A stretch of DNA of 64,000 nucleotides, taken from assembly GCF_027941955.1 (NCBI RefSeq), contig NZ_CP115960.1, forward strand, positions 2,418,001 to 2,482,000, in the 5' to 3' direction. Under the pieces are notes generated by a model that was not told where the DNA came from, searched no databases, and saw nothing but the letters and a program-made list of their open reading frames with translations. Below, piece by piece: positions 9,339-18,853 of this stretch. The position numbers were made by a program, and so were the translations under genes. This stretch comes from Sphingomonas sp. 7/4-4 (GTDB lineage Bacteria > Pseudomonadota > Alphaproteobacteria > Sphingomonadales > Sphingomonadaceae). Each line of letters begins with the position of its first letter. Position 1 is the first letter of the stretch.

Positions 9339-10345
9339 ATGAGCCGTAAGCCCGTCCCCGCCCAATCCGGTGAACGCTCGCGGGTCGAGGTCACGTTCGA
9401 CAAGCCCCAGCTCCTGCCGCAGCTCTTCGGCGAATATGATTCGAACATCCTCGCGCTGGAGGAGCGGCTGGGCGTCTATATCCACGCCCGCGGCCAGCGC
9501 GTGGTGATCGAGGGTTCGGCCGAAGCCGTCGCGCATGCCCGCGAAGTGCTCCAGGAGCTCCAGGCGCGCGTGATCCGCGGCGAGGATATCGACACCGGGC
9601 TGATCGACGCCGTGATCGCGATGTCGAGCGAGCCGATGTTCACCGGCATCGTCAAGGCGGACGTAGCCGGCGGCGGCCCGCCCCTTCGATCATGATCCGC
9701 ACGCGCAAGAAGACGATCGTCCCGCGCTCGGTCGCGCAGACGCATTACATGCGCGAGCTGATCTCGAACGACATGATCTTCGCATTGGGCCCGGCGGGCA
9801 CGGGCAAGACCTATCTCGCCGTGGCGCAGGCAGTGGCGCAGCTGATCACCGGCAGCGTCCAGCGGCTGATCCTGTCGCGCCCGGCGGTCGAGGCCGGCGA
9901 GCGGCTCGGCTTCCTGCCCGGCGACATGAAGGAGAAGGTCGATCCCTATCTCCGCCCGATCTACGACGCGCTCTACGATTGCCTGCCCGCCGAGCAGGTC
10001 GAGCGGCGGATCGCGTCGGGCGAGATCGAGATCGCCCCGATCGCCTTCATGCGCGGGCGTACGCTTGCCGACGCCTTCGTCATCCTCGACGAGGCGCAGA
10101 ACACCACGCCCGCGCAGATGAAGATGTTCCTCACCCGCTTCGGCGCGAACAGCCGGATGGTGATCTGCGGCGATCCCAAGCAAGTCGACTTGCCCGGCGG
10201 CACGCCCGCATCGGGCCTGACCGACGCGATCGGCCGGCTCGAGGGCGTCGACGGCATCGCCTTTTCGTGGTTCACCGCCGCGGACGTGGTTCGCCACCCG
10301 ATCGTCGGCCGCATCGTCCAGGCCTATGAGGGGCCGGATGCTTGA
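9339..10345 (+). CDS. phoH: PhoH-family ATPase (YbeZ-like), frame-broken
   Basis: PhoH/YbeZ ATPase, usually working with YbeY in rRNA maturation and ribosome quality control. It starts MSRKPVPAQSGERSRVEVTF with GAAAGGA upstream. A KH-like N-terminal part (YIHARGQRVVIEGSAEAV) is followed by the Walker A motif GPAGTGKTYLAVAQA and Walker B FVILDEAQN. The N-terminal frame runs to 9695 and the ATPase frame opens by 9692. One missing C in the C run 9681-9684 restores GGGPPPSIMIRTRKKTIVPRS, the expected junction. ybeY and corC follow, the conserved order. Confidence 0.9.
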
Positions 10346-10358
10346 TGCTTCCAACAAA

Positions 10359-10464
10359 GCCCCTCCCCTTCAGGGGAGGGGTTGGGGGTGGGGCCTGGCC
10401 GTCTCACCGAGACTTAAGCTTAGGGCACTGCCCCACCCCAACCCCTCCCCTGAAGGGGAGGGGC
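10359..10464. repeat. Long palindromic repeat, copy 2, inverted relative to copy 1
   Basis: About 106 bases, reverse-complement-like partner of 8961-9065, inserted between phoH and ybeY. Its right arm ends AAGGGGAGGGGC only five bases before the ybeY ATG, so the repeat itself provides the purine-rich ribosome-binding site. Confidence 0.85.
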
Positions 10465-10469
10465 TATAG

Positions 10470-10979
10470 ATGCTTGACGTCGCCGCCCTTCGCGAAGAGC
10501 CCTGGCCGGAAGGCGATTGGGAAGCCCTCGCCGCCCGCGCCGCCGAGGCCGCGCTCGCCGAAACCCCGTTCGGCGAGTGGCTCGACTGGCCGGCGGTGAT
10601 CGAGATCGCCGTCCGGCTCGCCAGTGACGACGAGGTCCACAAGCTCAACCATCAATATCGCCAGAAGGACAAGCCGACCAACGTGCTGTCCTTCCCGATG
10701 GTCCAGCCCGATCTGCTCGAGACGGTCACGCAGAACAGCGACGACGGTGAGGTGATCCTGGGCGACATCATCCTCGCGCACGGCATCTGCGCCGCCGAGG
10801 CGGAGGAGCGCGGCATATCTGTCGAGGATCATGCCAGCCACCTGATTGTCCATGGGGTGCTGCATCTGCTAGGCTATGACCATATGGGAGACGCCGAGGC
10901 CGAGGCGATGGAGGAGATGGAGCGCGCCGCGCTCGCCAATCTCGGCCTGCACGATCCGTATCCCGTGCGCGAGGACTGA
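10470..10979 (+). CDS. ybeY: Endoribonuclease YbeY
   Basis: Single-strand endoribonuclease for 16S rRNA 3' maturation and 70S quality control. The 169-residue protein has the defining zinc motif H-x3-H-x5-H as HLIVHGVLHLLGYDH near residues 122-136. The N-terminal part includes LNHQYRQKDKPTNVLSFPM, also a family signature. Its ribosome-binding site lies in the upstream repeat. corC starts nine bases after its stop. Confidence 0.95.
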   Translation: MLDVAALREEPWPEGDWEALAARAAEAALAETPFGEWLDWPAVIEIAVRLASDDEVHKLNHQYRQKDKPTNVLSFPMVQPDLLETVTQNSDDGEVILGDIILAHGICAAEAEERGISVEDHASHLIVHGVLHLLGYDHMGDAEAEAMEEMERAALANLGLHDPYPVRED

Positions 10980-10987
10980 ACACGAAC

Positions 10988-11911
<924 letters not shown>

Positions 11912-11916
11912 ACCTT

Positions 11917-13287
11917 ATGCTGAAGCGCATCCTCATCGTGCTCGCATTGCTGATCGTGCTCGCGATCGGCGGCTGGTTCTGGATCAGCCAGCCCGACAAG
12001 GCACGGCTCAGCGAACAGGCCGTCACCGGCAAGGCGCCGCAGCTCAGCGGGACGCGCTCGGAAAGCTTTCCCACGGTCGGCATCGCCAAGCCCGTCGGCT
12101 GGGCCGGTGGCGCGAAGCCGATCCCGGCCGCCGGCCTCCAGGTCGCCGCCTTCGCCGACAAGCTCGAGCATCCGCGCTGGCTCTATCGCCTCCCCAATGG
12201 CGACGTGCTGGTCGCCGAGACCAATTCACCGCCGCGCGAGGGTGGCGGGATTACCGGCTGGGTAATGGGGCTGCTGCTCGGCCAGGCCGGCGCGGACGTA
12301 CCTTCGCCCAACCGCATCACACTGTTGCGCGACACCAACGGAGACGGTGTCGCCGATCAGCGCTCGGTTCTGCTCACCGGGCTCAATTCGCCCACCGGCA
12401 TGGCACTGGTCGGCAACTGGCTCTACGTCGCCAATACCGACGCGCTGGTCCGCTTTCCCTTCACGGCCGGCCAGACCCGGATCACGGCAAAGCCGGAGAA
12501 GATCATCGCGCTGCCGGGCGGCGGAAACCATTGGGCGCGTAACGTCGTCGCCGCACCCGACGGCAAGACGCTGTTCGTCAGCGTCGGCTCCTCGTCCAAC
12601 ATCGCCGAGAACGGACTCGAAGCCGAAGGCGCGATCTATTCGGGCGGATCGCGCGCCGATTTCGCCAAGGACGGGCGCGCGCTGATCCTGCAGGTGTTCC
12701 CCGACACGAAGGAGGCCCGGGTCTATGCCTGGGGACTGCGCAATCCGAACGGCATGGCGTTCGAGCCGACCACCGGTGCGCTGTGGACCGTGGTCAACGA
12801 GCGCGACATGCTCGGATCGGACATGCCGCCCGATTATCTGACCCAGGTCGATTTCGGCGCCTTCTACGGCTGGCCGTGGAATTACTGGGGCGGCTATGTC
12901 GACAAGCGCGTCACGCCCGAACGCCCCGATTTGCGCGAATATAGCAAGCGCCCCGATTTCGCGCTCGGCGCGCACGTCGCTCCGCTCGGCCTGACCTTTG
13001 CCGGCGACGCGAAACTCGGCGGCAATTGGGCGAAGGGCGCGTTCGTCGGCCTGCACGGTTCGTGGAACCGCGAACCCAAGTCCGGCTACAAGGTCGTCTA
13101 TGTCCCGTTCGGCGACAACGGCTTCCCGGCCAAGGACGCCAAGCCCGTCGACCTGCTCACCGGTTTCCTCAGCGCCGACGGCAAGACCACCCGCGGCCGC
13201 CCGGTCGGCGTGATCACCGATGCGAGCGGCGGGCTGCTGGTGGCGGACGACGTGGGGAACGTGATCTGGCGGGTGAGCGCGAAGTAA
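11917..13287 (+). CDS. PQQ-type sugar (sorbosone/glucose) dehydrogenase, membrane anchored
   Basis: A 456-residue soluble-type beta-propeller dehydrogenase with an N-terminal membrane anchor (MLKRILIVLALLIVLAIGGW). The fold is indicated by LEHPRWLYRLPNGDVLVAETN, GGGNHWARNVVAAPDGKTLF, VYAWGLRNPNGMAFEP and FVGLHGSWNREPKSGYKVVY. These recur in L-sorbosone dehydrogenase and YliI/Asd relatives. It probably oxidises a sugar in the periplasm using PQQ; the substrate cannot be told from sequence. It begins six bases after corC. Confidence 0.88.
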   Translation: MLKRILIVLALLIVLAIGGWFWISQPDKARLSEQAVTGKAPQLSGTRSESFPTVGIAKPVGWAGGAKPIPAAGLQVAAFADKLEHPRWLYRLPNGDVLVAETNSPPREGGGITGWVMGLLLGQAGADVPSPNRITLLRDTNGDGVADQRSVLLTGLNSPTGMALVGNWLYVANTDALVRFPFTAGQTRITAKPEKIIALPGGGNHWARNVVAAPDGKTLFVSVGSSSNIAENGLEAEGAIYSGGSRADFAKDGRALILQVFPDTKEARVYAWGLRNPNGMAFEPTTGALWTVVNERDMLGSDMPPDYLTQVDFGAFYGWPWNYWGGYVDKRVTPERPDLREYSKRPDFALGAHVAPLGLTFAGDAKLGGNWAKGAFVGLHGSWNREPKSGYKVVYVPFGDNGFPAKDAKPVDLLTGFLSADGKTTRGRPVGVITDASGGLLVADDVGNVIWRVSAK

Positions 13288-13290
13288 CGC

Positions 13291-13593
13291 TCATTTGAGC
13301 AGCTTGGTGCCCTTCTCGGCGAGCTTCTCGCGCACCTTAGACGCGAAGAGCGCGAGCATCGGCGGCAAGTCGACTTCGGCATGGACGCGGTTGTCGAACA
13401 CCTGAAGCCTGCTCGCCACCTGCTGCCCCATCGCGCTGACGGTGAAGTGGAGCGTGTCGCCTTCCCAGCGCTGCTCGACATGGCCGCCGCCCGGCACGAT
13501 CTCGGCAATCTTGCTCACCCCACCCGCGATCCGCGCGCGGGCAGCGTCGCGGCCGAGCTTGTGCGGGATATCGACGACGACCGGGTCAGCCAT
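13291..13593 (-). CDS. Polyhydroxyalkanoic acid system family protein
   Basis: A 100-residue protein of the PHA-system (PHA granule-region) family. It begins [20 protein letters not shown] and continues GHVEQRWEGDTLHFTVSAMG and VDLPPMLALFASKVREKLAEKG, all family-typical. The biochemical role is unknown. Its ATG shares a base with the stop of the upstream VOC gene (TGATG), so the two are translationally coupled. It converges on the dehydrogenase gene, three bases apart. Confidence 0.88.
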   Translation of the reverse strand: MADPVVVDIPHKLGRDAARARIAGGVSKIAEIVPGGGHVEQRWEGDTLHFTVSAMGQQVASRLQVFDNRVHAEVDLPPMLALFASKVREKLAEKGTKLLK

Positions 13594-14012
13594 CAGCGTG
13601 CAAACAGATTGGCATCATCACCAAACGCCTTGAATTCGAGTGCGTTGCCGCTCGGATCGCGAAAGAACATCGTAGCCTGCTCGCCGACCTGCCCCTTGAA
13701 CCGGACATGCGGCGCGATCCCGAACGGGATACCCGCCGCCTCGACGCGTGCCGCGAGCGCCTCCCAATCGGGCATCGTCAGCACCACGCCGAAATGCGGG
13801 ACCGGCACATGGTGCCCATCGACTTCGTTGGCGACCGCCACCAGCTTCGCGGCGGGATCGAGATGCGCGACGATCTGGTGGCCGAACAGGTCGAAGTCGA
13901 TCCATTGTTCGGAGGAGCGCCCCTCCGGGCAGCCGAGCACGCCGCCGTAGAAGGTGCGTGCCGCCGCGAGGTCGTGGACCGGGAAGGCAAGATGGAAGGG
14001 ACGCAGGGTCAT
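13593..14012 (-). CDS. VOC-family glyoxalase/dioxygenase-like protein
   Basis: A 139-residue vicinal-oxygen-chelate protein. It starts [20 protein letters not shown], with the metal-binding His in FHLAF. The second half has VPHFGVVL and [15 protein letters not shown], the second and third typical ligand regions. Function may be dioxygenase- or lyase-like; the substrate is unknown. The frame is open 96 bases farther upstream, but that part is the repeat element, so ATG 14012 is used. Confidence 0.88.
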   Translation of the reverse strand: MTLRPFHLAFPVHDLAAARTFYGGVLGCPEGRSSEQWIDFDLFGHQIVAHLDPAAKLVAVANEVDGHHVPVPHFGVVLTMPDWEALAARVEAAGIPFGIAPHVRFKGQVGEQATMFFRDPSGNALEFKAFGDDANLFAR

Positions 14013-14028
14013 CTGATTGCCTCTAGCC

Positions 14029-14213
14029 GATCCTCCCCCGGAGCGGGAGGGGGACCAAGCGCAGCTTGGTGGAGGGGTAATCTCCACGGGCGATGTCGCT
14101 TGGGGCAACTACCCCTCCACCGCTTCGAGTTCGAGGTCGGATCGTGCCCCGCACGATCCTCGAACGCGCGGGGCGCGTTCGACCTCGAGCTCCCCTCCCC
14201 TCCGGGGGAGGAT
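14029..14213. repeat. Inverted-repeat intergenic element (GATCCTCCCCCGGAG family)
   Basis: The outer arms are GATCCTCCCCCGGAGCGGGA on the left and CCCTCCGGGGGAGGAT on the right. Inside are further inverted words (ACCAAGCGCAGCTTGGT, and a GTGGAGGGGTA/TACCCCTCCAC pair). It separates the divergent VOC gene and lnt. A GGATCGTGCCCCGCACGATCC palindrome-like stretch lies at about 14138-14160. Confidence 0.7.
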
Positions 14214-14231
14214 GCGCTAAGCCCCACGCCG

Positions 14232-15790
14232 ATGCTCTCTCGCCCCTTGCTCACCGCCCTCATCGCCGGCCTCGTCTCCGCCACGGGCTTCGCGCCGCTG
14301 AACCTGTGGCCGATCGCGCTCCTCGCCTTCGCGATCCTGCTCTGGCTGAGCTGGTCCGCGCCCACGCTCAAGGCAGTGCTGCTGCGCGGCTGGGTGTTCG
14401 GCGTCGGGCACTTCACCGTCGGCAACAACTGGATCCAGCACGCCTTCGATTATCAGGACAAGATGCCGCCCGCGCTCGGCTATTTCGCCGTGGTGCTGCT
14501 GGCCTTGTACCTCGCAGTCTATCCGGCGTTCGCGATGGGGCTCGCATGGCGCTTCAGCCACGCGGTCAAGCGACGCGACGGCGGGACTGCGCCCGATGTT
14601 GCCTTCGTATTCGCCGCCGCCGCCGCCTGGATCATTACCGAATATCTGCGCGGTGTGCTTTTCACCGGTTATCCATGGAATCCGCTGGGCGTGATCTGGC
14701 TGCCGACGCCGCTGGCGCAGATCGCGGCATGGATCGGCACCTATGCGTTGTCGGGAGTCGCGGTCTTCGCCGCGGGCCTGCTCTTCCTCGCATCGCAGCG
14801 CCAATATCGCCCGCTGCTGATCGGCGCCCCGCTATTGTTCGTGCTGGCCCTGCTCAACCTGGGCTTTGCGGGAACCTCGTCTTTGCCCGATCCGACCGCA
14901 TCACGCGTCCGTATCGTCCAGCCCAATGTCGGGCAGGAAGGCGTCGGCGAGCCCGATTATCCCGAGCGCGTGCTGGTCAAGCTCCTCGAATGGAGCGGTC
15001 GACCCGGTGAAGCGCCGCGGCTGCTCGTCTGGCCCGAAGGCACGGTCAATTATTATGTCGAGGACGGCTATCCCGACACGCGCTTTATGGCCGCGCCGAT
15101 CCGCGCTGGGTACGCATTCGGATCGGCGCCAGGCTCGGGCCCAAGGACGTCGCATTGATCGGCGGAACCGCCCTGTTCTTCGGCAAGGACGGCAAGATCA
15201 GCGGCGCGGGCAATTCGGTGTGGTCTCTCGATTCCGCCGGCACTTTGGGCCCGCGCTACGACAAGGCGCATCTCGTCCCGTACGGCGAATATCTGCCGAT
15301 GCGCACGTTACTGGCGCCGCTCGGCCTGGCGCGCCTCGTGATGGGCGAAATCGATTTCGTCCCCGGCCCGGGTCCGCGCGCGATCGAAGTGCCCGGCTTC
15401 GGCAAGGCGGGCATCCAGATCTGCTACGAGATCATCTTCTCAGGGCAAGTGGTCGATCGCCGCAATCGCCCCGACTTCATCTTCAATCCTTCGAACGATG
15501 CGTGGTTCGGCAAATGGGGGCCGCCGCAGCATCTGGCGCAGGCACGGCTGCGCGCGATCGAGGAAGGCCTGCCGATCCTGCGCTCGACGCCCACCGGCAT
15601 CTCGGCAGTGATCGACGCGCGCGGCCGCGTGCTCGAATCGATTCCGCATCGCCAGGAAGGCGCGATCGAGCTCGCTATGCCCCGCCCATTGCCGCCGACC
15701 TTGTTCGCGCGCCTCGGCAATTGGCTCGCCTTTCTCGTCGCCGGCGCATTCTATCTGTTCGCGATTGCGTTCCGTCGGCTGGGCCGCTAG
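14232..15790 (+). CDS. lnt: Apolipoprotein N-acyltransferase Lnt, frame-broken
   Basis: Lnt adds the third acyl chain to lipoproteins in the inner membrane. The N-terminal half (MLSRPLLTALIAGLVSATGF onward) is multi-spanning. The nitrilase-like domain shows the triad: Glu in WPEGTVNYY, Lys in DKAHLVPYGEY, Cys in IQICYEIIF. The frame switches at about 15093, where one missing base restores RFMA-ADPRWVRIRIGARLGPKD. The second frame opens at 15155 or earlier and runs to 15790. Both halves are otherwise perfect, and lnt is normally essential, so an assembly error is the likely cause. Confidence 0.9.
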
Positions 15791-15814
15791 GGGCAGGATA
15801 TAAGGAAAGCTTTA

Positions 15815-15863
15815 TATGGGCATGGCAACGGCCCGGCTTCCTTCCCACGATTTGAGGAAAACC
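15815..15863 (+). promoter_or_regulatory. Candidate SAM-responsive leader that masks the metK ribosome-binding site
   Basis: The metK leader contains GGCAACGGCCCGGCTTCCTTCC followed by CACGATTTGAGGAAAACC and the ATG. CTTCCT can pair with the Shine-Dalgarno AGGAA(A), and TGGG at about 15817 can pair with CCCA near 15846, giving an H-type pseudoknot shape. This resembles SAM/SAH riboswitches found in front of alphaproteobacterial metK genes. The match is by eye only. Confidence 0.35.
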
Positions 15864-17074
15864 ATGCGTTCCAATTATCTCTTCACGTCCGAATCGGTTT
15901 CGGAAGGCCATCCCGACAAGGTCTCCGACCAGATTTCCGACGCCATCGTCGATCTGTTCCTCTCGAAGGATCCCGAAGCCCGCATCGCCTGCGAGACGCT
16001 GACCACCACCCAGTTGGTGGTCCTTGCCGGCGAGATCCGCGGCAAGGGGATCATGGACGAGGCCGGCAACTGGGCGCCGGGCGTGCAGGAAGAGGTCGAG
16101 AAGACCGTCCGCGATACGGTCAAGCGCATCGGCTATGAGCAGGACGGCTTCCACTGGGAGACGCTGCGTTTCGAGAACAACCTGCATCCGCAGTCGGCGC
16201 ACATCGCGCAGGGCGTCGACGCTTCGGGCAACAAGGACGAAGGCGCCGGCGACCAGGGCATCATGTTCGGCTATGCCGCCGACGACACGCCCGACCTGAT
16301 GCCGGCGACGCTCTATTACAGCCACAAGATCCTCGAGCAGATGGCGGCCGATCGCCATTCGGGCGCGGCGCCGTTCCTCGAGCCCGACGCCAAGAGCCAG
16401 GTCACGCTCCGCTACGAGGGCAGCAAGCCTGTCGCGGCGACCGCGATCGTCGTCTCGACCCAGCATGGCAAGGGCTATGACGAAGGCGACAAGGAAGCCG
16501 CGCTCCACGCTTATGTGAAGAAGGTCGTCGCCGACATTCTTCCGGCCGAATTGCTTTCGGACGAGACCGTCTATCACATCAACCCGACCGGCAGCTTCGA
16601 GATCGGCGGCCCCGACGGCGACGCCGGCCTGACCGGGCGCAAGATCATCGTCGACACTTATGGTGGTGCTGCCCCGCACGGCGGCGGCGCCTTCTCGAGC
16701 AAGGATCCGACCAAGGTCGACCGTTCGGCGGCGTACATCACCCGCTATCTGGCGAAGAACATCGTCGCCGCGGGCCTCGCCCAGCGCTGCACGATCCAGC
16801 TCGCTTATGCGATCGGCGTGTCGAAGCCGTTGTCGCTCTATGTCGACACGCACGGCACCGGCACCGTGGGCGACGACAAGATCGAGGAAGCGATCCTGGG
16901 CCTGGCAAAGCTGGGCGGGCTCACCCCGCGCGGCATCCGCACCCATCTCGGCCTCAACAAGCCGATCTATCAGAAGACCGCGGCCTATGGCCATTTCGGC
17001 CGCAAGCCAGAGGGCGATTTCTTCCTTGGGAGAAGACCGACCTCGTCGACGATCTGAAGGCCGCTCTGGCCTGA
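15864..17074 (+). CDS. metK: S-adenosylmethionine synthetase MetK, frame-broken at the C-terminus
   Basis: Makes S-adenosylmethionine from methionine and ATP. It starts [20 protein letters not shown]; the GHPDK motif and [12 protein letters not shown] (ATP-binding hexapeptide) are clear, as is the P-loop-like [19 protein letters not shown]. The raw frame stops at 17057 with an aberrant tail. Adding one C to the CC at 17024-17025 gives [20 protein letters not shown] and a stop at 17072-17074, the conserved MetK end. The break lies in an essential gene, so it is very likely an error. A strong terminator follows. Confidence 0.93.
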
Positions 17075-17097
17075 TCTGCAGCGCTCGACAAATTCGA

Positions 17098-17130
17098 AGG
17101 GCCGGGGGAGCGATCTCCCGGCCCTTTTCT
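17098..17130 (+). terminator. Rho-independent terminator after metK
   Basis: GGGCCGGGggagcgatctCCCGGCCC followed by TTTTCT, 24 bases after the corrected metK stop. The stem has eight GC-rich pairs. Confidence 0.85.
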
Positions 17131-17225
17131 GTTCGCGACCGGCACTCCGCATATTTGCGGAGCCGCCGTTAACCCCGGGGTAACTGCATTTCTTCACTAG
17201 ATACGAGACGTACAGGAACCGAACG

Positions 17226-17984
17226 GTGGACTCGCAATCAGTGACATCCGAATTGGAGCACAAGCCCGTGTCCGACTCGGGCCTGACGATCGCCTTTCAG
17301 CCGATCGCCGATCTCTCGGGCAGCCGCGTGTACGCCTATGAAGCGATCGTGCGCGGTCGCAACGGCGAGTCCGCGGTGGAAATCTATGGATCCCTCGAAG
17401 GCGAGGCACGCACCACTTTCGGACAGCGTTGCGCGGCCGCCGCGATCCGCTTGTCGATGGCGGCGGGGCTGGGCACCAGCGGCGCGCGCCTGCTCATTCC
17501 CCTTCAGGCCGCGGGAATCGATGCGCCCTCCGAGCATCTCGAGCCGATCCTGCGCGTGGCGCGTGTATCCGGCCTCATTCCCGAGCGGCTGATCTTCGGT
17601 CTCGAAGGCTATCAGCAGCTGCGCGGCGGCGAACTCGCCGAGATCATCGAGGTGCACCGCAAGGCGGGACCGCTGACGGCATTCGTCGGCCTGGGTCAGG
17701 GCCATTCCGGCCTCGCTTTGTGCGGGCGCTATCTTCCCGAGCTGGTGAAGCTCGAATCGGATCTCGTCAGCGCGATCGCCAGCAGCTGGTCGCGCCGCCT
17801 CGTCCTCGAGGATCTCACGCCGCGCATCCGCGGTCTCGGCCTCAAGGTGATCGCCACCGGCGTCGACAGCGAGGCCGTGCTTCAGCGGCTGCGCGGTTTC
17901 GGGATCCATCTCGTCCAGGGCGAGGAAATCGCCAGCCCCGAAATCTGCGCACTCCCCAATCCGTCGCTGCGCCGCGCCGCCTGA
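17226..17984 (+). CDS. EAL-domain protein, probably degenerate
   Basis: A 252-residue protein with GTG start, made up almost entirely of an EAL (cyclic-di-GMP phosphodiesterase-type) domain. Recognisable parts are IAFQPIADLSGSRVYAYEAIVRG, LIFGLEGYQQLRGGELAE, PELVKLESDLVSAI and LGLKVIATGVDSEAVLQRLRGFGIHLVQG. The signature EAL is EAI. The DDFGTG loop and several metal ligands are replaced (AFVGLGQGHSGL where DDFG would be). It therefore probably binds rather than hydrolyses c-di-GMP, or has another regulatory role. A long alternative-frame ORF over it is a shadow joined to trmB. Confidence 0.83.
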   Translation: MDSQSVTSELEHKPVSDSGLTIAFQPIADLSGSRVYAYEAIVRGRNGESAVEIYGSLEGEARTTFGQRCAAAAIRLSMAAGLGTSGARLLIPLQAAGIDAPSEHLEPILRVARVSGLIPERLIFGLEGYQQLRGGELAEIIEVHRKAGPLTAFVGLGQGHSGLALCGRYLPELVKLESDLVSAIASSWSRRLVLEDLTPRIRGLGLKVIATGVDSEAVLQRLRGFGIHLVQGEEIASPEICALPNPSLRRAA

Positions 17985-18043
17985 TCAGGCCGCATCGCGC
18001 GTGCTTCAGGTTGCGTAGCGCAGCAGCGGCGCTAACAGGCGAC

Positions 18044-18724
18044 ATGCCCGATCCCGTTACCATTCGCCGCCTCTATGGACGTTCCAAGGGCCATAAATTG
18101 CGCGAAGGCCAGGCCGCGCTCGTCGAGGAGATGCTGCCCAGGGTCAGCGTTCCCGAGAGCGGCCCGCTCCATGCCTCCGTCCTGTTCGGCGACGACCGCC
18201 CGCTCGAGTTCGAAATCGGCTTCGGCGGCGGCGAGCATCTTGCCGGCCAGGCAAAGATGCGCCCCGATCACGGCTTCATCGGCTGCGAGCCCTTCCTCAA
18301 CGGCGTGGTCAGCGCGCTCAACCACATCCGCGACGACGCGCTCGGCAATGTCCGCCTGCACATGGGCGACGCGCTCGAAGTACTCGAACGGCTGCCCGAT
18401 GCGAGCCTGAGCCGCGTCTATCTGCTCCATCCCGATCCCTGGCCCAAGGCCCGTCATGCCAAGCGGCGCATGGTCAACAATGGCCCACTCGACCTGATCG
18501 CAGCCAAGTTGAAGCCCGGCAGCGAGTTTCGCCTCGGCACCGACGATCCCACCTATTGCCGCTGGTCGATGATGGTGATGAACCAGCGCCGCGACTTTGC
18601 GTGGCAGGCGCAGAGCGCCGCCGATTTCCTCACGCGTCCTGCCGATTGGCCCGAGACGCGCTACGAACGCAAGGCACGCCGGCAGGGGCACGAAGTCTGG
18701 TACTTTATTTTCCGACGTATATAA
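18044..18724 (+). CDS. trmB: tRNA (guanine-N7-)-methyltransferase TrmB
   Basis: A 226-residue SAM-dependent methyltransferase for m7G46 of tRNA. It begins MPDPVTIRRLYGRSKGHKLR, then shows LEFEIGFGGGEHLAGQA (SAM site) and FIGCEPFLNGVV. The catalytic region is VYLLHPDPWPKARHAKRRMV, and the end is TRYERKARRQGHEVWYFIFRR. All are TrmB signatures. The start is ATG 18044; the frame upstream is a shadow of the EAL gene. It marks the right end of the conserved core block. Confidence 0.94.
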   Translation: MPDPVTIRRLYGRSKGHKLREGQAALVEEMLPRVSVPESGPLHASVLFGDDRPLEFEIGFGGGEHLAGQAKMRPDHGFIGCEPFLNGVVSALNHIRDDALGNVRLHMGDALEVLERLPDASLSRVYLLHPDPWPKARHAKRRMVNNGPLDLIAAKLKPGSEFRLGTDDPTYCRWSMMVMNQRRDFAWQAQSAADFLTRPADWPETRYERKARRQGHEVWYFIFRRI

Positions 18725-18853
18725 CTAACACACTTAGATCGCCGATTTACGTTAAATCAGTAGCTTAGTCCGCCCGTTGCCGCCGAGGGTATCCAGCAGT
18801 TTCCGATTTGGTGATTACCCAGTGATTACTTTTCTGGTACATGAGGTATCGGA

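Noticed and set aside
17429..18043. Long N-terminal extension of the trmB reading frame through the EAL gene
   Set aside because: The extension is Arg-rich shadow sequence. TrmB homology begins at ATG 18044.
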